In this document: positions 26,164-34,548 of the stretch, piece after piece
How the letters are laid out: each line of letters opens with the position of its first letter
Numbering within the stretch: the stretch's first letter is position 1
NCBI GenBank assembly: GCA_944325885.1
Contig: CALVBT010000002.1
Span: 124,001 to 188,000 of the forward strand
Source of the DNA: Candidatus Gastranaerophilales bacterium
GTDB lineage: Bacteria; Cyanobacteriota; Vampirovibrionia; Gastranaerophilales; Gastranaerophilaceae
DNA: 64,000 bases
Direction of reading: 5' to 3'
Program-made: the position numbers and the translations under genes
Notes under the pieces: generated by a model
The model's database searches: none
What the model was told of the DNA's origin: nothing
The model's input: the letters and a program-made list of their open reading frames with translations, nothing else

Positions 26164-26343
26164 TTATTCTTCAACTTCGATAACGCCTACAGGACAAGAT
26201 TCAGCAGCTTCTTTAACGCAATCTTCGTTACCTGCAACAGCAGCTTCGTTAACTACAGCTGTGTCTTCGATAGAAAATACTGCATCGCAAACTGATTCGC
26301 AAGCACCGCAAGCTATGCATCCATCATTAATTTTTACTTTCAT
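26164..26343 (-). CDS. Single-cluster [4Fe-4S] ferredoxin
   Basis: A 59-residue gene with a strong AAAAGGAG site. The protein starts MKVKINDGCIACGACESVC. Cys9, Cys12, Cys15 and Cys50 (followed by Pro) should bind one [4Fe-4S] cluster. Cys19 and Cys42 sit where single-cluster ferredoxins such as those of Desulfovibrio gigas and Thermotoga carry a disulfide. The protein is very acidic. It is a likely low-potential electron carrier for anaerobic redox enzymes. Confidence 0.93.
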   Translation of the reverse strand: MKVKINDGCIACGACESVCDAVFSIEDTAVVNEAAVAGNEDCVKEAAESCPVGVIEVEE

Positions 26344-26530
26344 TTCTTTCTCCTTTTAATTTATTTATAAAATGCAGGAAACCACCCTGCATTTTTATTA
26401 TACAAAAAAATATAAAAAATACATACCCTCTAAAATTAAGAAGTGTAAACAAAAATATTTTTCTTATATAAAAATAAATTGTAACATATTAAAATCTATA
26501 TAATATAAACTATTTAGGCGAAGGGGAGAT

Positions 26531-26821
26531 ATGATAAGACCAATAAACACTGCCGTTCAAAGGAATCTTTCTTTTAAAGGCTATATTTCACCTGAATACA
26601 TTGGATTAATAAGCAAAAAAATTTCAAATGTACAGATGGAAACCAAAGCCATAAATGAAAAAATCGACGAAACAAAACAAAAAGAAGATATAATTATTCA
26701 GCAGAATAAAGATATTTTAACCGCACTATATTTAATGGCTCGACATACCGATATTACAGCAGATAATAAGCCTTGGGTAAATCAAATAAAAGAATTTGCA
26801 ATTAAATATGACAGGGATTAG
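26531..26821 (+). CDS. Hypothetical coiled-coil protein with N-terminal LSFKGY motif
   Basis: A 96-residue protein with AGGGGAGAT before its ATG. It starts MIRPINTAVQRNLSFKGYIS, with the F-K-G motif at residues 13-18. The middle (ISNVQMETKAINEKIDETKQKEDIIIQQNKD, shown here as its central helix) has heptad character. No known domain. It ends 5 bases from the convergent cysE stop. Confidence 0.75.
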   Translation: MIRPINTAVQRNLSFKGYISPEYIGLISKKISNVQMETKAINEKIDETKQKEDIIIQQNKDILTALYLMARHTDITADNKPWVNQIKEFAIKYDRD

Positions 26822-26826
26822 AAAGA

Positions 26827-27480
26827 TTAATTGTCAGTAGTATTCATATTCAGTTGTTCTTTTATTTCCTGAACTTCATAAGTCAGTCTGTTCAACTGGC
26901 ATTTTATCGGGTCGGGCAGCCTGTTGTGCAGAAGCTGGCCGTCAACCATTATCCTCTGATGCACTACTCTGCCGGGGATACCGACTACAGTGGAATTTTC
27001 CGGAACATCATCAACTACTACCGAGCCTGCTCCGATTCTGGAGTTTTTGCCTATTCTAAGGTTGCCTAAGACCTTTGCTCCAGCTCCTACAATGACGTTA
27101 TCTTCAAGGGTCGGGTGTCTTTTTCCGTGTTCTTTGCCTGTACCGCCAAGGGTTACACCCTGATAAATCAGTACATCGTCACCTATATATGTAGTTTCAC
27201 CTATAACAACTCCCATCCCGTGGTCAATAAAAAATCGTCTTCCGATTCTTGCTCCGGGGTGTATTTCAATACCGGTAAATATTCTGCTCCAGTATGAAAT
27301 CAATCTCGGAATGACAGGGATACCCCAGTATCTTAGCTTGTGTGCTATTCTGTGGGCAATTAGTGCGTGCAGCCCCGGATAGCACAAAAAGACTTCTACT
27401 ATATTGTTTGCTGCGGGGTCTTTGTCATAGATTGTTTTTATATCTTCTTTTATCTGGCTCAAGGCACGTTTGAAAAGCAT
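26827..27480 (-). CDS. cysE: Serine O-acetyltransferase
   Basis: A 217-residue short-form CysE that makes O-acetylserine. DIKTIYDKDPAANN starts the N-terminal helical domain. The beta-helix carries IHPGARIGRRFFIDHGMGVVIGE with catalytic Asp-His, and GVTLGGTGKEHGKRHPT is the active-site loop. Third gene of tyrS-cysK-cysE, 12 bases after cysK, so both steps of cysteine synthesis are coupled. Confidence 0.95.
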   Translation of the reverse strand: MLFKRALSQIKEDIKTIYDKDPAANNIVEVFLCYPGLHALIAHRIAHKLRYWGIPVIPRLISYWSRIFTGIEIHPGARIGRRFFIDHGMGVVIGETTYIGDDVLIYQGVTLGGTGKEHGKRHPTLEDNVIVGAGAKVLGNLRIGKNSRIGAGSVVVDDVPENSTVVGIPGRVVHQRIMVDGQLLHNRLPDPIKCQLNRLTYEVQEIKEQLNMNTTDN

Positions 27481-27492
27481 TTTTTCCTTCTT

Positions 27493-28428
27493 TTACATTA
27501 CTGCTGTTGTATCAAATAACGGGGTAGAGAGATATCTTTCGCCATAGTCGCAGGTCATTGCCACTATCAATTTGCCTTTGTTTTCTTCTTTTCTTGATAG
27601 TTCCAGTGCTGCATATACATTTGCTCCTGAGGAGATACCGCAGCAGATGGCTTCTTTTTTAGACATATTTATTGCTGTTTCTATTGCGTGTTTTGTTGAT
27701 ACCGTAACAACTTCATCAATAACATCCATATTGAGGTTTTGGGGGATAAAGTTTGCCCCTATGCCCTGTATGCCGTGTGGTCTGGCTATTCCCTGTGTTA
27801 CAAGGGGGCTTTCCTCCGGTTCTATTGCAACAATTTTTATATCTTTATTGAATTTTTTTAGGGCTTTTCCTACGCCGGAAACTGTTCCGCCCGTGCCAAA
27901 AGATGCAACAAATATATCAACTTTTCCGTCCGTATCTTTAATAATTTCCTGAGCGGTTGTTAATTCATGGATTTGCGGATTAGCAGGATTTGAAAATTGA
28001 GAAGGAATAAAGCTTTTCGGAAAATGCTCTGCGATTCTCATTGCTTCATTCACAGCACCTTTCATTCCTGCTTCTGCAGAGGTAAGAACAATGTCTGCAC
28101 CGTAAGCAGATAGCATTTTTCTTCTTTCTGCACTCATACTTTCCGGCATGGTAAGTATGAGTTTGTATCCTCTGACAGCGCAGACAAGAGCCAGCCCGAT
28201 ACCTGTGTTGCCGCTAGTCGGTTCGATTATAACAGTGTCTTTGTCCAACAAACCGTCTTTTTCAGCTTGTTCTATCATATTCAAAGCTGCTCTGTCTTTT
28301 ACAGAATTTGCAGGGTTAAAATATTCCAGTTTGACAACAACATCGGCATAGCCGTCGTTAATTTTATTCAATTTGACGAGCGGTGTATTGCCAATCAGTT
28401 CTAAAATATTTTCATGGATTTTAGCCAT
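27493..28428 (-). CDS. cysK: Cysteine synthase
   Basis: A 311-residue PLP enzyme making cysteine from O-acetylserine and sulfide. NSVKDRAA contains the PLP lysine, PTSGNTGIGLA the substrate loop, and FGTGGTVSG the phosphate-binding loop. CysK normally forms a complex with CysE, encoded next. Its start overlaps the tyrS stop by 8 bases. Confidence 0.95.
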   Translation of the reverse strand: MAKIHENILELIGNTPLVKLNKINDGYADVVVKLEYFNPANSVKDRAALNMIEQAEKDGLLDKDTVIIEPTSGNTGIGLALVCAVRGYKLILTMPESMSAERRKMLSAYGADIVLTSAEAGMKGAVNEAMRIAEHFPKSFIPSQFSNPANPQIHELTTAQEIIKDTDGKVDIFVASFGTGGTVSGVGKALKKFNKDIKIVAIEPEESPLVTQGIARPHGIQGIGANFIPQNLNMDVIDEVVTVSTKHAIETAINMSKKEAICCGISSGANVYAALELSRKEENKGKLIVAMTCDYGERYLSTPLFDTTAVM

Positions 28429-29668
28429 TAGTTAACCTCATAAACTTCCTTTTTCCTGATTGTAACACTACAGGTGATTCCGGTACAGAAACCATGAGGG
28501 CTATATCTGAAACTTTTTCGTTATTCAATTTTACCCCGCCGCCTGCAATAAGTCTTTTTGCCTCGCCTTTGCTGGCAACAAAGCCGAGTTCCATAAGCAG
28601 GTCAAGAATGTTTGTTTCTTGTTTCATTACGTGTGTTTCAATATCTTCTGGGATTCCTTTGTTTTGAACAACGTTAACAAATTCGTCCTGTGCTTTTTTT
28701 GTTTCTTCATCGCTGTGATATTCATTTGTGATAGTGTATGCAAGCTGCATTTTTATATCACGTGGGTTTTCTGTTTTTAATCTTTCTTCAATATTTTTTA
28801 ATTCTTCGTCGGAAATATCAGTCAAAAGACTAAAGTATTTAATAATCAATGTATCAGGAATAGACATAAGTTTTCCGTACATATCTTTTGCACTGTCTGT
28901 TAAAGATATGCAGTGTTCCGGATAAGTTTTTGACATTTTAACAAGTCCGTCCGTTCCTTCAATCAGAGGCAGGAGCATAACCATCTGAGGAGTTGGTTTT
29001 CCGTAAGCGGATTGGATTTCTCTGCCGAGAAGAACATTAAATCTCTGGTCTGTTCCTCCGAGTTCTATATCTGCATCAATGGCTACAGAGTCATAAGCCT
29101 GCATAAGCGGGTAGAAAAATTCGTGTATTGCTATTGGTTTTCCTTCCGCATATCTTTTTGCAAAGTCGTCACGTGTCATCATCTGTGCTACTGTGACGTT
29201 TGAGGCTAGTTTTAACAAATCAATGAGATTCATTTTGTGCAGCCAGTCAGCATTGTTTACAACTTCTGCTTTTGATGTATCGAGTACTTTTGACATTTGT
29301 TCAAAGTATGTTTTTGCGTTTTCTTCTACCTGTTCTTTTGTCAGTGCAGGGCGTGTTTCTGATTTTCCGGAAGGGTCGCCTACCATTGCAGTTGCACCGC
29401 CGACAAGCAGCACAATCTGGTGTCCGAGTTCCTGAAATTTTTTCAGTTTTTTCATAACAACAGTGTGTCCGAGGTGAAGGTCAGGACGTGTAGGATCCAT
29501 TCCGAGTTTTACACGGATGGGTTTTCCGGATTCTTTTGATTTTTGCAATTTAATAGCAAGCTCCTTTACACCGCCCGGTAAGAGTTCTGCACCTCTGGAA
29601 ATTTCCTGTGCCTGTTTTATAAATTCTTCTTTTAAGTGAAATTCTTTTTTTTCAATTTTTTCTTCCAT
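28421..29668 (-). CDS. tyrS: Tyrosyl-tRNA synthetase
   Basis: A 415-residue class I synthetase of the TyrRS type with a C-terminal S4 domain (SKGEAKRLIAGGGVKLNNEKV). LHLGHTVV is the HIGH motif. The signature loop reads KMSKTYPE rather than KMSKS, a conservative change. First gene of the operon with cysK and cysE. Confidence 0.93.
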   Translation of the reverse strand: MEEKIEKKEFHLKEEFIKQAQEISRGAELLPGGVKELAIKLQKSKESGKPIRVKLGMDPTRPDLHLGHTVVMKKLKKFQELGHQIVLLVGGATAMVGDPSGKSETRPALTKEQVEENAKTYFEQMSKVLDTSKAEVVNNADWLHKMNLIDLLKLASNVTVAQMMTRDDFAKRYAEGKPIAIHEFFYPLMQAYDSVAIDADIELGGTDQRFNVLLGREIQSAYGKPTPQMVMLLPLIEGTDGLVKMSKTYPEHCISLTDSAKDMYGKLMSIPDTLIIKYFSLLTDISDEELKNIEERLKTENPRDIKMQLAYTITNEYHSDEETKKAQDEFVNVVQNKGIPEDIETHVMKQETNILDLLMELGFVASKGEAKRLIAGGGVKLNNEKVSDIALMVSVPESPVVLQSGKRKFMRLTNG

Positions 29669-29729
29669 TATTTTTGTTCCTTTTGTGTAATTTTCTTATT
29701 TTTTATTTTATCAAAAAATTAAACACAAA

Positions 29730-29763
29730 CAAAAAGAGCGAAAAATTTTTCCGCTCTTTTTTT
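29730..29763 (-). terminator. Terminator downstream of the first winged-helix gene
   Basis: AAAAAGAGCGgaaaaatttttcCGCTCTTTTTTT-type stem lies between the gene at 29791 and tyrS. Confidence 0.88.
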
Positions 29764-29790
29764 GTTTTTTATGAAAATTTTTGTGTAAAA

Positions 29791-30000
29791 TTACATATTT
29801 GTTAATTTTACTTTTGTTCTGGCACCTTTGCCGGAAAGGTCTGCTTTGCCTTCGTGAGCGAGCCAGCCGATACCCATTGATACGAAATTTTCATCAAGGT
29901 CTAAATCTTTTTGCATTTTAGAAATAGTAGCTTCGTTGTTTTTTTGATCTGCTAAAAATTCGTAAACTTTGCCGGCTGCTTCTCCGATGAAATAGTTCAT
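29791..30000 (-). CDS. DUF2582-like winged-helix protein, copy 1
   Basis: A 69-residue protein, start at ATG 30000 ([16 protein letters not shown]) with AAGGAG upstream. The pattern of helix, EATISKMQKDLDLDENF recognition-type helix and GWLAHEGKAD wing fits the small winged helix-turn-helix family DUF2582. It is about 85% identical to the gene at 30173. Each copy has its own terminator. The DNA or protein target is unknown. Confidence 0.82.
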   Translation of the reverse strand: MNYFIGEAAGKVYEFLADQKNNEATISKMQKDLDLDENFVSMGIGWLAHEGKADLSGKGARTKVKLTNM

Positions 30001-30122
30001 TTTGTTCTCCTTTTTTATGTAATACTTTAACAAAAGAAATTTGTAATAACTCCAAAATTATTGTATCAAATTTTTTGAGATTTTCCATAAGATTTTTGAT
30101 GAATATTTGTAAAAATAAATAC

Positions 30123-30155
30123 AAAAAAAGAGCAGATTTTTCGTCTGCTCTTTTT
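30123..30155 (-). terminator. Terminator downstream of the second winged-helix gene
   Basis: AAAAAAAGAGCAGA pairs with TCTGCTCTTTTT, separating the two winged-helix copies. Confidence 0.9.
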
Positions 30156-30172
30156 CTATTTAAAAACTAAAA

Positions 30173-30391
30173 CTAGTTGATAGAATCTTCTGTAAGTCTA
30201 ACTTTTGTTCTAGCACCTTTACCAGAAAGGTCTGCTTTACCTTCGTGTGACAACCAGCCGATACCCATGTTTACGAAGTTTTCGCTGAGGTCTAATTCTT
30301 TTTGGATTTTAGAAATAGTAGCTTCGTTGTTTTTTTGATCTGCTAAAAATTCGTAAACTTTACCAGCTGCTTCGCCAATGTAATAATTCAT
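30173..30391 (-). CDS. DUF2582-like winged-helix protein, copy 2
   Basis: A 72-residue near-copy of the gene at 29791 ([55 protein letters not shown]). Differences are mostly conservative, and the C-terminus extends as EDSIN. GGAG lies upstream. A recent tandem duplication with divergence in the helix facing DNA is the simplest reading. Confidence 0.82.
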   Translation of the reverse strand: MNYYIGEAAGKVYEFLADQKNNEATISKIQKELDLSENFVNMGIGWLSHEGKADLSGKGARTKVRLTEDSIN

Positions 30392-30484
30392 CTTTCAAAT
30401 CTCCTTCTTCTTGTATCACAAACAGATAAATTTTATATTATTATTTATATTATAATTTTGCATATTTGTAAATGGAGATTGACC

Positions 30485-30985
30485 ATGAATACACCACTTG
30501 TAGGAAATTGTTGGAAATATGATGACAATATTGATACTGATGTTATAATACCGGCACGTTATTTAAATACATCTGACGAAAAAGAACTCGCTTCACATTG
30601 TCTTGAGGATATTGACAAAACTTTTGCACAAAATGTAAAAGAGGGTGATATCATAGTTGCCGGTGAAAATTTTGGCTGCGGAAGTTCTCGTGAACACGCA
30701 CCTATTGCTATAAAATCGAGCGGAGTTTCTGTTGTTATTGCAAAATCTTTCGCAAGGATATTTTTTAGAAATTCCATAAACATAGGTCTGCCTATTCTGG
30801 AACATCCTACGCTTTGCGACGAATGCGATAAGGGTGATAAAATTTGTGTTGATTTAAAAAACGGTATTGTAAAAAATTTAACAAAAAACAAAGAATATAT
30901 CTGCGAAAAATTTCCGCAAGAAATTCAAGATTTGATTGCACAGGGCGGATTAATAAATTACACTAAAAAGAAACTCGGTGCGTAG
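30485..30985 (+). CDS. leuD: 3-isopropylmalate dehydratase small subunit
   Basis: A 166-residue LeuD/HacB-type swivelling subunit for leucine synthesis. [15 protein letters not shown] at the N-terminus and [17 protein letters not shown] (substrate-binding loop) are diagnostic. Start at ATG 30485 follows TGGAGATTG; an in-frame ATG nine codons upstream is unlikely. The large subunit leuC is not adjacent; leuB follows after 34 bases. Confidence 0.93.
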   Translation: MNTPLVGNCWKYDDNIDTDVIIPARYLNTSDEKELASHCLEDIDKTFAQNVKEGDIIVAGENFGCGSSREHAPIAIKSSGVSVVIAKSFARIFFRNSINIGLPILEHPTLCDECDKGDKICVDLKNGIVKNLTKNKEYICEKFPQEIQDLIAQGGLINYTKKKLGA

Positions 30986-31019
30986 TAATTTTGTTTAGTA
31001 ATTTAATCAGGAGTGAATT

Positions 31020-32096
31020 GTGAGATACAAAATAGCATTGTTAGGCGGTGACGGTATAGGCCCTGCAGTTGTGGATGAGGGTGTAAAAGTTTTAAATGCC
31101 GTAGAGAAAAAATACGGTTATCAATTTGAGTACGAAAGAGCGTTAATAGGCGGGTGCGCCTATGACGACTGCGGAAAACCTCTGCCTGAATCTACAATAC
31201 AAATAGCCAAAGATGCTGATGCAGTTTTTCTCGGTGCTGTCGGTGATTGGAAATATGATACGCTTCCGCCCGAGGTTCGTCCGGAAAAAGCATTGCTCGG
31301 GATAAGAAAGGCTCTTAACCTTTTTGCCAATTTGCGTCCTGCAATAGTTTTTGATGAACTTCTTGAAGCTTCTACTTTAAAACCTGAAATTGTACAAGGT
31401 GTTGATATCTTAATGATAAGAGAATTGACAGGCGATGTTTATTTTGGCCAGCCAAGAGGGATAGAAATTGTTAACGGACAGCGTGCCGGTTTTAACAATA
31501 TGATTTATTATGAAAAAGAAGTGGAAAGAATTGCACATGTCGCATTCCAATCAGCAATGAGAAGAGGGAAAAAGGTCTGTTCTGTTGACAAGGCCAATGT
31601 CCTTGATGCTTCGAGATTGTGGAGAGAGGTTGTTACTTCTGTTTCCAACAATTATCCCGAGGTTGAACTTACTCACATGTATGTGGACAATGCAGCAATG
31701 CAGCTGATTAGAAATCCGAAACAGTTTGATGTTGTTGTGACAGGCAATATTTTCGGAGATATCCTTTCTGACGAAGCATCAATGCTCACAGGCTCTTTGG
31801 GTATGCTGCCGAGTGCAAGTCTGTCTGATAACAATCGAGGTATGTTTGAACCGATTCACGGTTCTGCACCTGATTTGAAAGGGAAAGATATAGTAAATCC
31901 GATTGCAACAATTTTGTCTGCGGCGATGATGCTTCGTTATGCTTTTGGCAAAGATGCTGCAGCTGATGATATAGAAACAGCTGTAAAATCTGTTTTGAAA
32001 AAAGGATATCGTACTCAGGATATTTATTCTGAAGGGACAACACTGGTCGGTACCACAAGAATAGGCGATTTAATTGCTCAGGAAATTTTAATGTAA
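31020..32096 (+). CDS. leuB: 3-isopropylmalate dehydrogenase
   Basis: A 358-residue beta-decarboxylating dehydrogenase of leucine synthesis. [27 protein letters not shown] (LeuB-type substrate loop), ELTGDVYFG, and [13 protein letters not shown] with the NAD pocket are present. The start is GTG with AGGAGTG upstream. Pairs with leuD in one operon. Confidence 0.96.
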   Translation: MRYKIALLGGDGIGPAVVDEGVKVLNAVEKKYGYQFEYERALIGGCAYDDCGKPLPESTIQIAKDADAVFLGAVGDWKYDTLPPEVRPEKALLGIRKALNLFANLRPAIVFDELLEASTLKPEIVQGVDILMIRELTGDVYFGQPRGIEIVNGQRAGFNNMIYYEKEVERIAHVAFQSAMRRGKKVCSVDKANVLDASRLWREVVTSVSNNYPEVELTHMYVDNAAMQLIRNPKQFDVVVTGNIFGDILSDEASMLTGSLGMLPSASLSDNNRGMFEPIHGSAPDLKGKDIVNPIATILSAAMMLRYAFGKDAAADDIETAVKSVLKKGYRTQDIYSEGTTLVGTTRIGDLIAQEILM

Positions 32097-32190
32097 ATAA
32101 TTGTTAAGAGCATGTTTAAAATTACTACAAATGTGGAACTATATACATGTGGGTCAGTTGACATCCAGGCACTTTTTTCGGGGTTGCGAT

Positions 32191-32240
32191 AAAAAAAGTT
32201 TGCGGGCTTGGTCTAAAAGTTTTCTGGCCCCGCTTTTTTG
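32191..32240. terminator. Imperfect bidirectional terminator
   Basis: AAAAAAAGTTTGCGGGC is opposed to GGCCCCGCTTTTTT with an AT-rich loop. It serves leuB and the convergent gene at 32242. Confidence 0.7.
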
Positions 32241-32241
32241 T

Positions 32242-33108
32242 TTAGGCCCAATTGTTGCTGTAGATTTTTCGGCCGAAGTTTTTGCATTTCTGGCATTCTT
32301 TTGTTTCGAGATAGCATTTTTTGCTGTAGTCAGACAGCGTTGCTCCGCAGCGTCCTCTGTAGTCGTTTATTAAAAGCGGGCAGGTGTAAATTCCTGATTT
32401 TGCCAGAACTCTAGAACTCATGCAGTCCAGTTCAAAATTTGAATCGGACGGATTTATATTAATATCATTTTTTTGACTGTCTGTGTCATTTTGTTCTTTT
32501 ATATAAGGGATAAAAGATAAGTTAATATCTTCTGTTTCAAATTTAAATTTCTTCCCCAGTTCACAAAAACCTTCTTTTAAATCAGCAATATCATTTTTGT
32601 TTGTTTTTATCACGAGTATGGGGTTAAAGCCGTATTTGTTCAATGCTGTAATTGCGTGCAATGCCATACGAAATGAACCGCGGCCTGTGATTTCGTCATT
32701 TGTTTTTTCATTGTAGTGGTTTATTTGGATTTTAAATATTATTTCGTTATTTCCTTCTTCTTCTACACGTTTTAAGAATCTTGCTTTTTTGTCATTAATA
32801 CAGCTGCCGTCAGAAAAAATTGTTACGGAACAGTATGAGAGGCACAGCCTTAGTATGTGATTGAATTCCGGATGGGACATTGCATTTTTGCCTGTCAAAT
32901 AAATATATTTTAAGGAGTTTTTGTCCACCTGCTTCAGTGCTTCTTTAATCTCTTCCATCTGCAAATATTTTTTGTTTTTTTGATTAAAGCTTCTGCTTCT
33001 GTATACATTAAAATTTTTGTTTTGGTTTTTTGTATATTCCAAATCTATGAAAAGATGGTTCAGTTCGTTCAGGTAAACACACTGTGCTTGAATAATAGAG
33101 TTATTCAT
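32242..33108 (-). CDS. Radical-SAM/SPASM-like protein lacking the CxxxCxxC motif
   Basis: A 288-residue protein with a perfect AAGGAGG site. After LFIDLEY the expected cysteine loop is replaced by NVYRSRSF. The following LQMEEIKEALKQV and YIYLTGKNAMSHPEFNHIL match the second helix and GGEP-strand of radical SAM enzymes, with GGEP itself changed to GKNA. The C-terminal part is Cys-rich: CMSSRVLAKSGIYTCP, RGRC, KKCYLETKECQKC, resembling a SPASM/twitch auxiliary cluster domain. It should not bind the SAM-cleaving cluster. It could be a substrate-binding or regulatory pseudoenzyme. No partner gene is adjacent. Confidence 0.68.
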   Translation of the reverse strand: MNNSIIQAQCVYLNELNHLFIDLEYTKNQNKNFNVYRSRSFNQKNKKYLQMEEIKEALKQVDKNSLKYIYLTGKNAMSHPEFNHILRLCLSYCSVTIFSDGSCINDKKARFLKRVEEEGNNEIIFKIQINHYNEKTNDEITGRGSFRMALHAITALNKYGFNPILVIKTNKNDIADLKEGFCELGKKFKFETEDINLSFIPYIKEQNDTDSQKNDININPSDSNFELDCMSSRVLAKSGIYTCPLLINDYRGRCGATLSDYSKKCYLETKECQKCKNFGRKIYSNNWA

Positions 33109-33326
33109 GTTTTTTATTCCTCCTTAAATTTTTGAACTTTGTTTAGATTCTAATTGCAATCCGAAGGTTAATAAATTACTCATGTGTTTATAAATTTTTT
33201 AAACTGTATTCTATATACAAATAATTTTTAAAATATGAAAAAGCTTTTCTAAACAATATTAATGATATTTTTAAAGTAATTTTTACAGCTGCCGATTGTC
33301 TTTATATAAAAAGGAGATTGTGTAAT

Positions 33327-33497
33327 ATGGCAGTGATTGTGGAAAATTTGCACGGGCGCAGGCTGGTAAGATTGTCGACAGATGATGTTATTTCTATTGT
33401 AAAAACTTATCAAACTATTGCGTGTGAGTCTTCTTCTTATGAAGAAACACGCAGAAAATTGGATAGCTCTGAGCTGTATGTTCCTGAGGATTTTTGA
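33327..33497 (+). CDS. Small hypothetical protein
   Basis: A 56-residue protein with AAAAGGAG ten bases before the ATG. It starts MAVIVENLHGRRLVRLSTDD and ends with an acidic SELYVPEDF tail. No family recognised. The 218-base gap before it is AT-rich and holds only the ribosome site of the divergent gene at 32242. The gene at 33555 follows after 57 bases. Confidence 0.62.
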   Translation: MAVIVENLHGRRLVRLSTDDVISIVKTYQTIACESSSYEETRRKLDSSELYVPEDF

Positions 33498-33554
33498 ACT
33501 TGATAACTTTTTTAAATGTTGCTATAATCTTAACCTGAGAAATGGAGGGTTATT

Positions 33555-33902
33555 ATGAAAAAACTTACAACACTTTTGTTGGCTGCAGCATTTATATTCA
33601 GCACAGGTGCTTCTTTCGCTGCATCAAACTTCTTGCAGGATTATCAAAACAAAAGAGATGCTGCAATTAAAAAACAGGATGCAAAAATAAACGAATATCA
33701 GAAAAAACAAGAAGAAGCACAAAAGAAAAGAGAAGCTGACAAAGCAGCCTGGCAGAAAAAACAAGAAGAATATAAAAAACAACAACAAGCAAAAAAAGAT
33801 GCTTATAAGAAAAAACAAGAAGCACAAAAGAAAGCTGCTCAACAAAGACAACAACAAAGAAAAGATGCTATTAACAGCTTGAAAGATTCTTTTAAATATT
33901 AA
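33555..33902 (+). CDS. Secreted Lys/Gln-rich coiled-coil protein
   Basis: A 115-residue protein with a clear Sec signal peptide (MKKLTTLLLAAAFIFSTGASFA, cleaved after residue 22). The mature part is one long charged helix built of KKQEEAQKKREADK-like units, strongly basic and Gln-rich. It should be periplasmic. It resembles periplasmic coiled-coil proteins in general, with no specific family. GGAGGG precedes the ATG. A Skp-like gene lies downstream. Confidence 0.75.
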   Translation: MKKLTTLLLAAAFIFSTGASFAASNFLQDYQNKRDAAIKKQDAKINEYQKKQEEAQKKREADKAAWQKKQEEYKKQQQAKKDAYKKKQEAQKKAAQQRQQQRKDAINSLKDSFKY

Positions 33903-33911
33903 TTTTCTAAC

Positions 33912-33945
33912 AAAGGCGGATAATAAAATTATCTGCTTTTTGTTT
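33912..33945 (+). terminator. Terminator
   Basis: GCGGATAAT-AAA-ATTATCTGC with one G-T pair is followed by TTTTTG, after the coiled-coil gene. Confidence 0.75.
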
Positions 33946-34023
33946 TAGTATTGTTTACTAATTCATTTAAATATGGTAGTGTTATATAAATAAATTGGTA
34001 AATAGAAAAAAGAGAGAACACAG

Positions 34024-34464
34024 ATGAAAAAATTATTTACTTTAATTGCACTTCTTGCTATGGCTACACCTGTTTTTGCCGCAGACAAATACGCTTCTGT
34101 CGATATTGACAAGGTTTTGAAAGGCTACAAAAAAACAGCTACTATCAACAAAACATTCCAGCAGAGAGAAGCTGATATCAGAGTATTTATTGTTGATGCA
34201 CAAAAAAGTGTAGTTGCAGCAACAACTGATGCAGAAAGAAAAAAACTTGAAGATAAATATGCTAAAGAGTTAAAAGCAAAAATGGATAAGCTCCAGAAAG
34301 ATAAAATTGCTGCACTGCAGGGTATAGAAAAAGATGTAAAAAAAGCAATCGATGCTGAAGGCAAAAAAGGAGTTTATGCTCTTATTTTGACCAGCAATAC
34401 AACCTTGTACGGTACAGTTGATATTTCTGACAGCATCATAAAAACTTTAAACGCTGCTCCTTAA
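34024..34464 (+). CDS. Skp/OmpH-family periplasmic chaperone
   Basis: A 146-residue protein with signal peptide MKKLFTLIALLAMATPVFA. The mature part begins with the strand KYASVDIDKVL, then two long antiparallel helices (residues about 40-115), and returns to the strand VYALILTSNTTLYG followed by DISDSIIKTLN. This is the OmpH/Skp jellyfish fold that carries outer-membrane proteins through the periplasm. It fits the lipid A genes in indicating an outer membrane. Confidence 0.85.
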   Translation: MKKLFTLIALLAMATPVFAADKYASVDIDKVLKGYKKTATINKTFQQREADIRVFIVDAQKSVVAATTDAERKKLEDKYAKELKAKMDKLQKDKIAALQGIEKDVKKAIDAEGKKGVYALILTSNTTLYGTVDISDSIIKTLNAAP

Positions 34465-34479
34465 TGTGTTGATATAAAA

Positions 34480-34517
34480 TAAAAAGAGCCTCAAATATTT
34501 AAATGAGGCTCTTTTTT
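34480..34517. terminator. Bidirectional terminator
   Basis: AAAAAGAGCCTCA pairs with TGAGGCTCTTTTTTC between the Skp-like gene and the convergent gene at 34549. Confidence 0.92.
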
Positions 34518-34548
34518 CTTGTGCTTTTTATTTTTATATTTTTATATT

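Noticed and set aside
32101-32373. A 90-codon plus-strand open frame after leuB
   Set aside because: It crosses the terminator and the antisense of the Cys-rich end of the gene at 32242.
33660-33850. Repetitive AAAAAACAAGAAG-like DNA as a possible CRISPR or tandem repeat
   Set aside because: The pattern comes from coding a Lys/Gln/Glu-rich coiled coil; unit lengths vary and no spacers exist.
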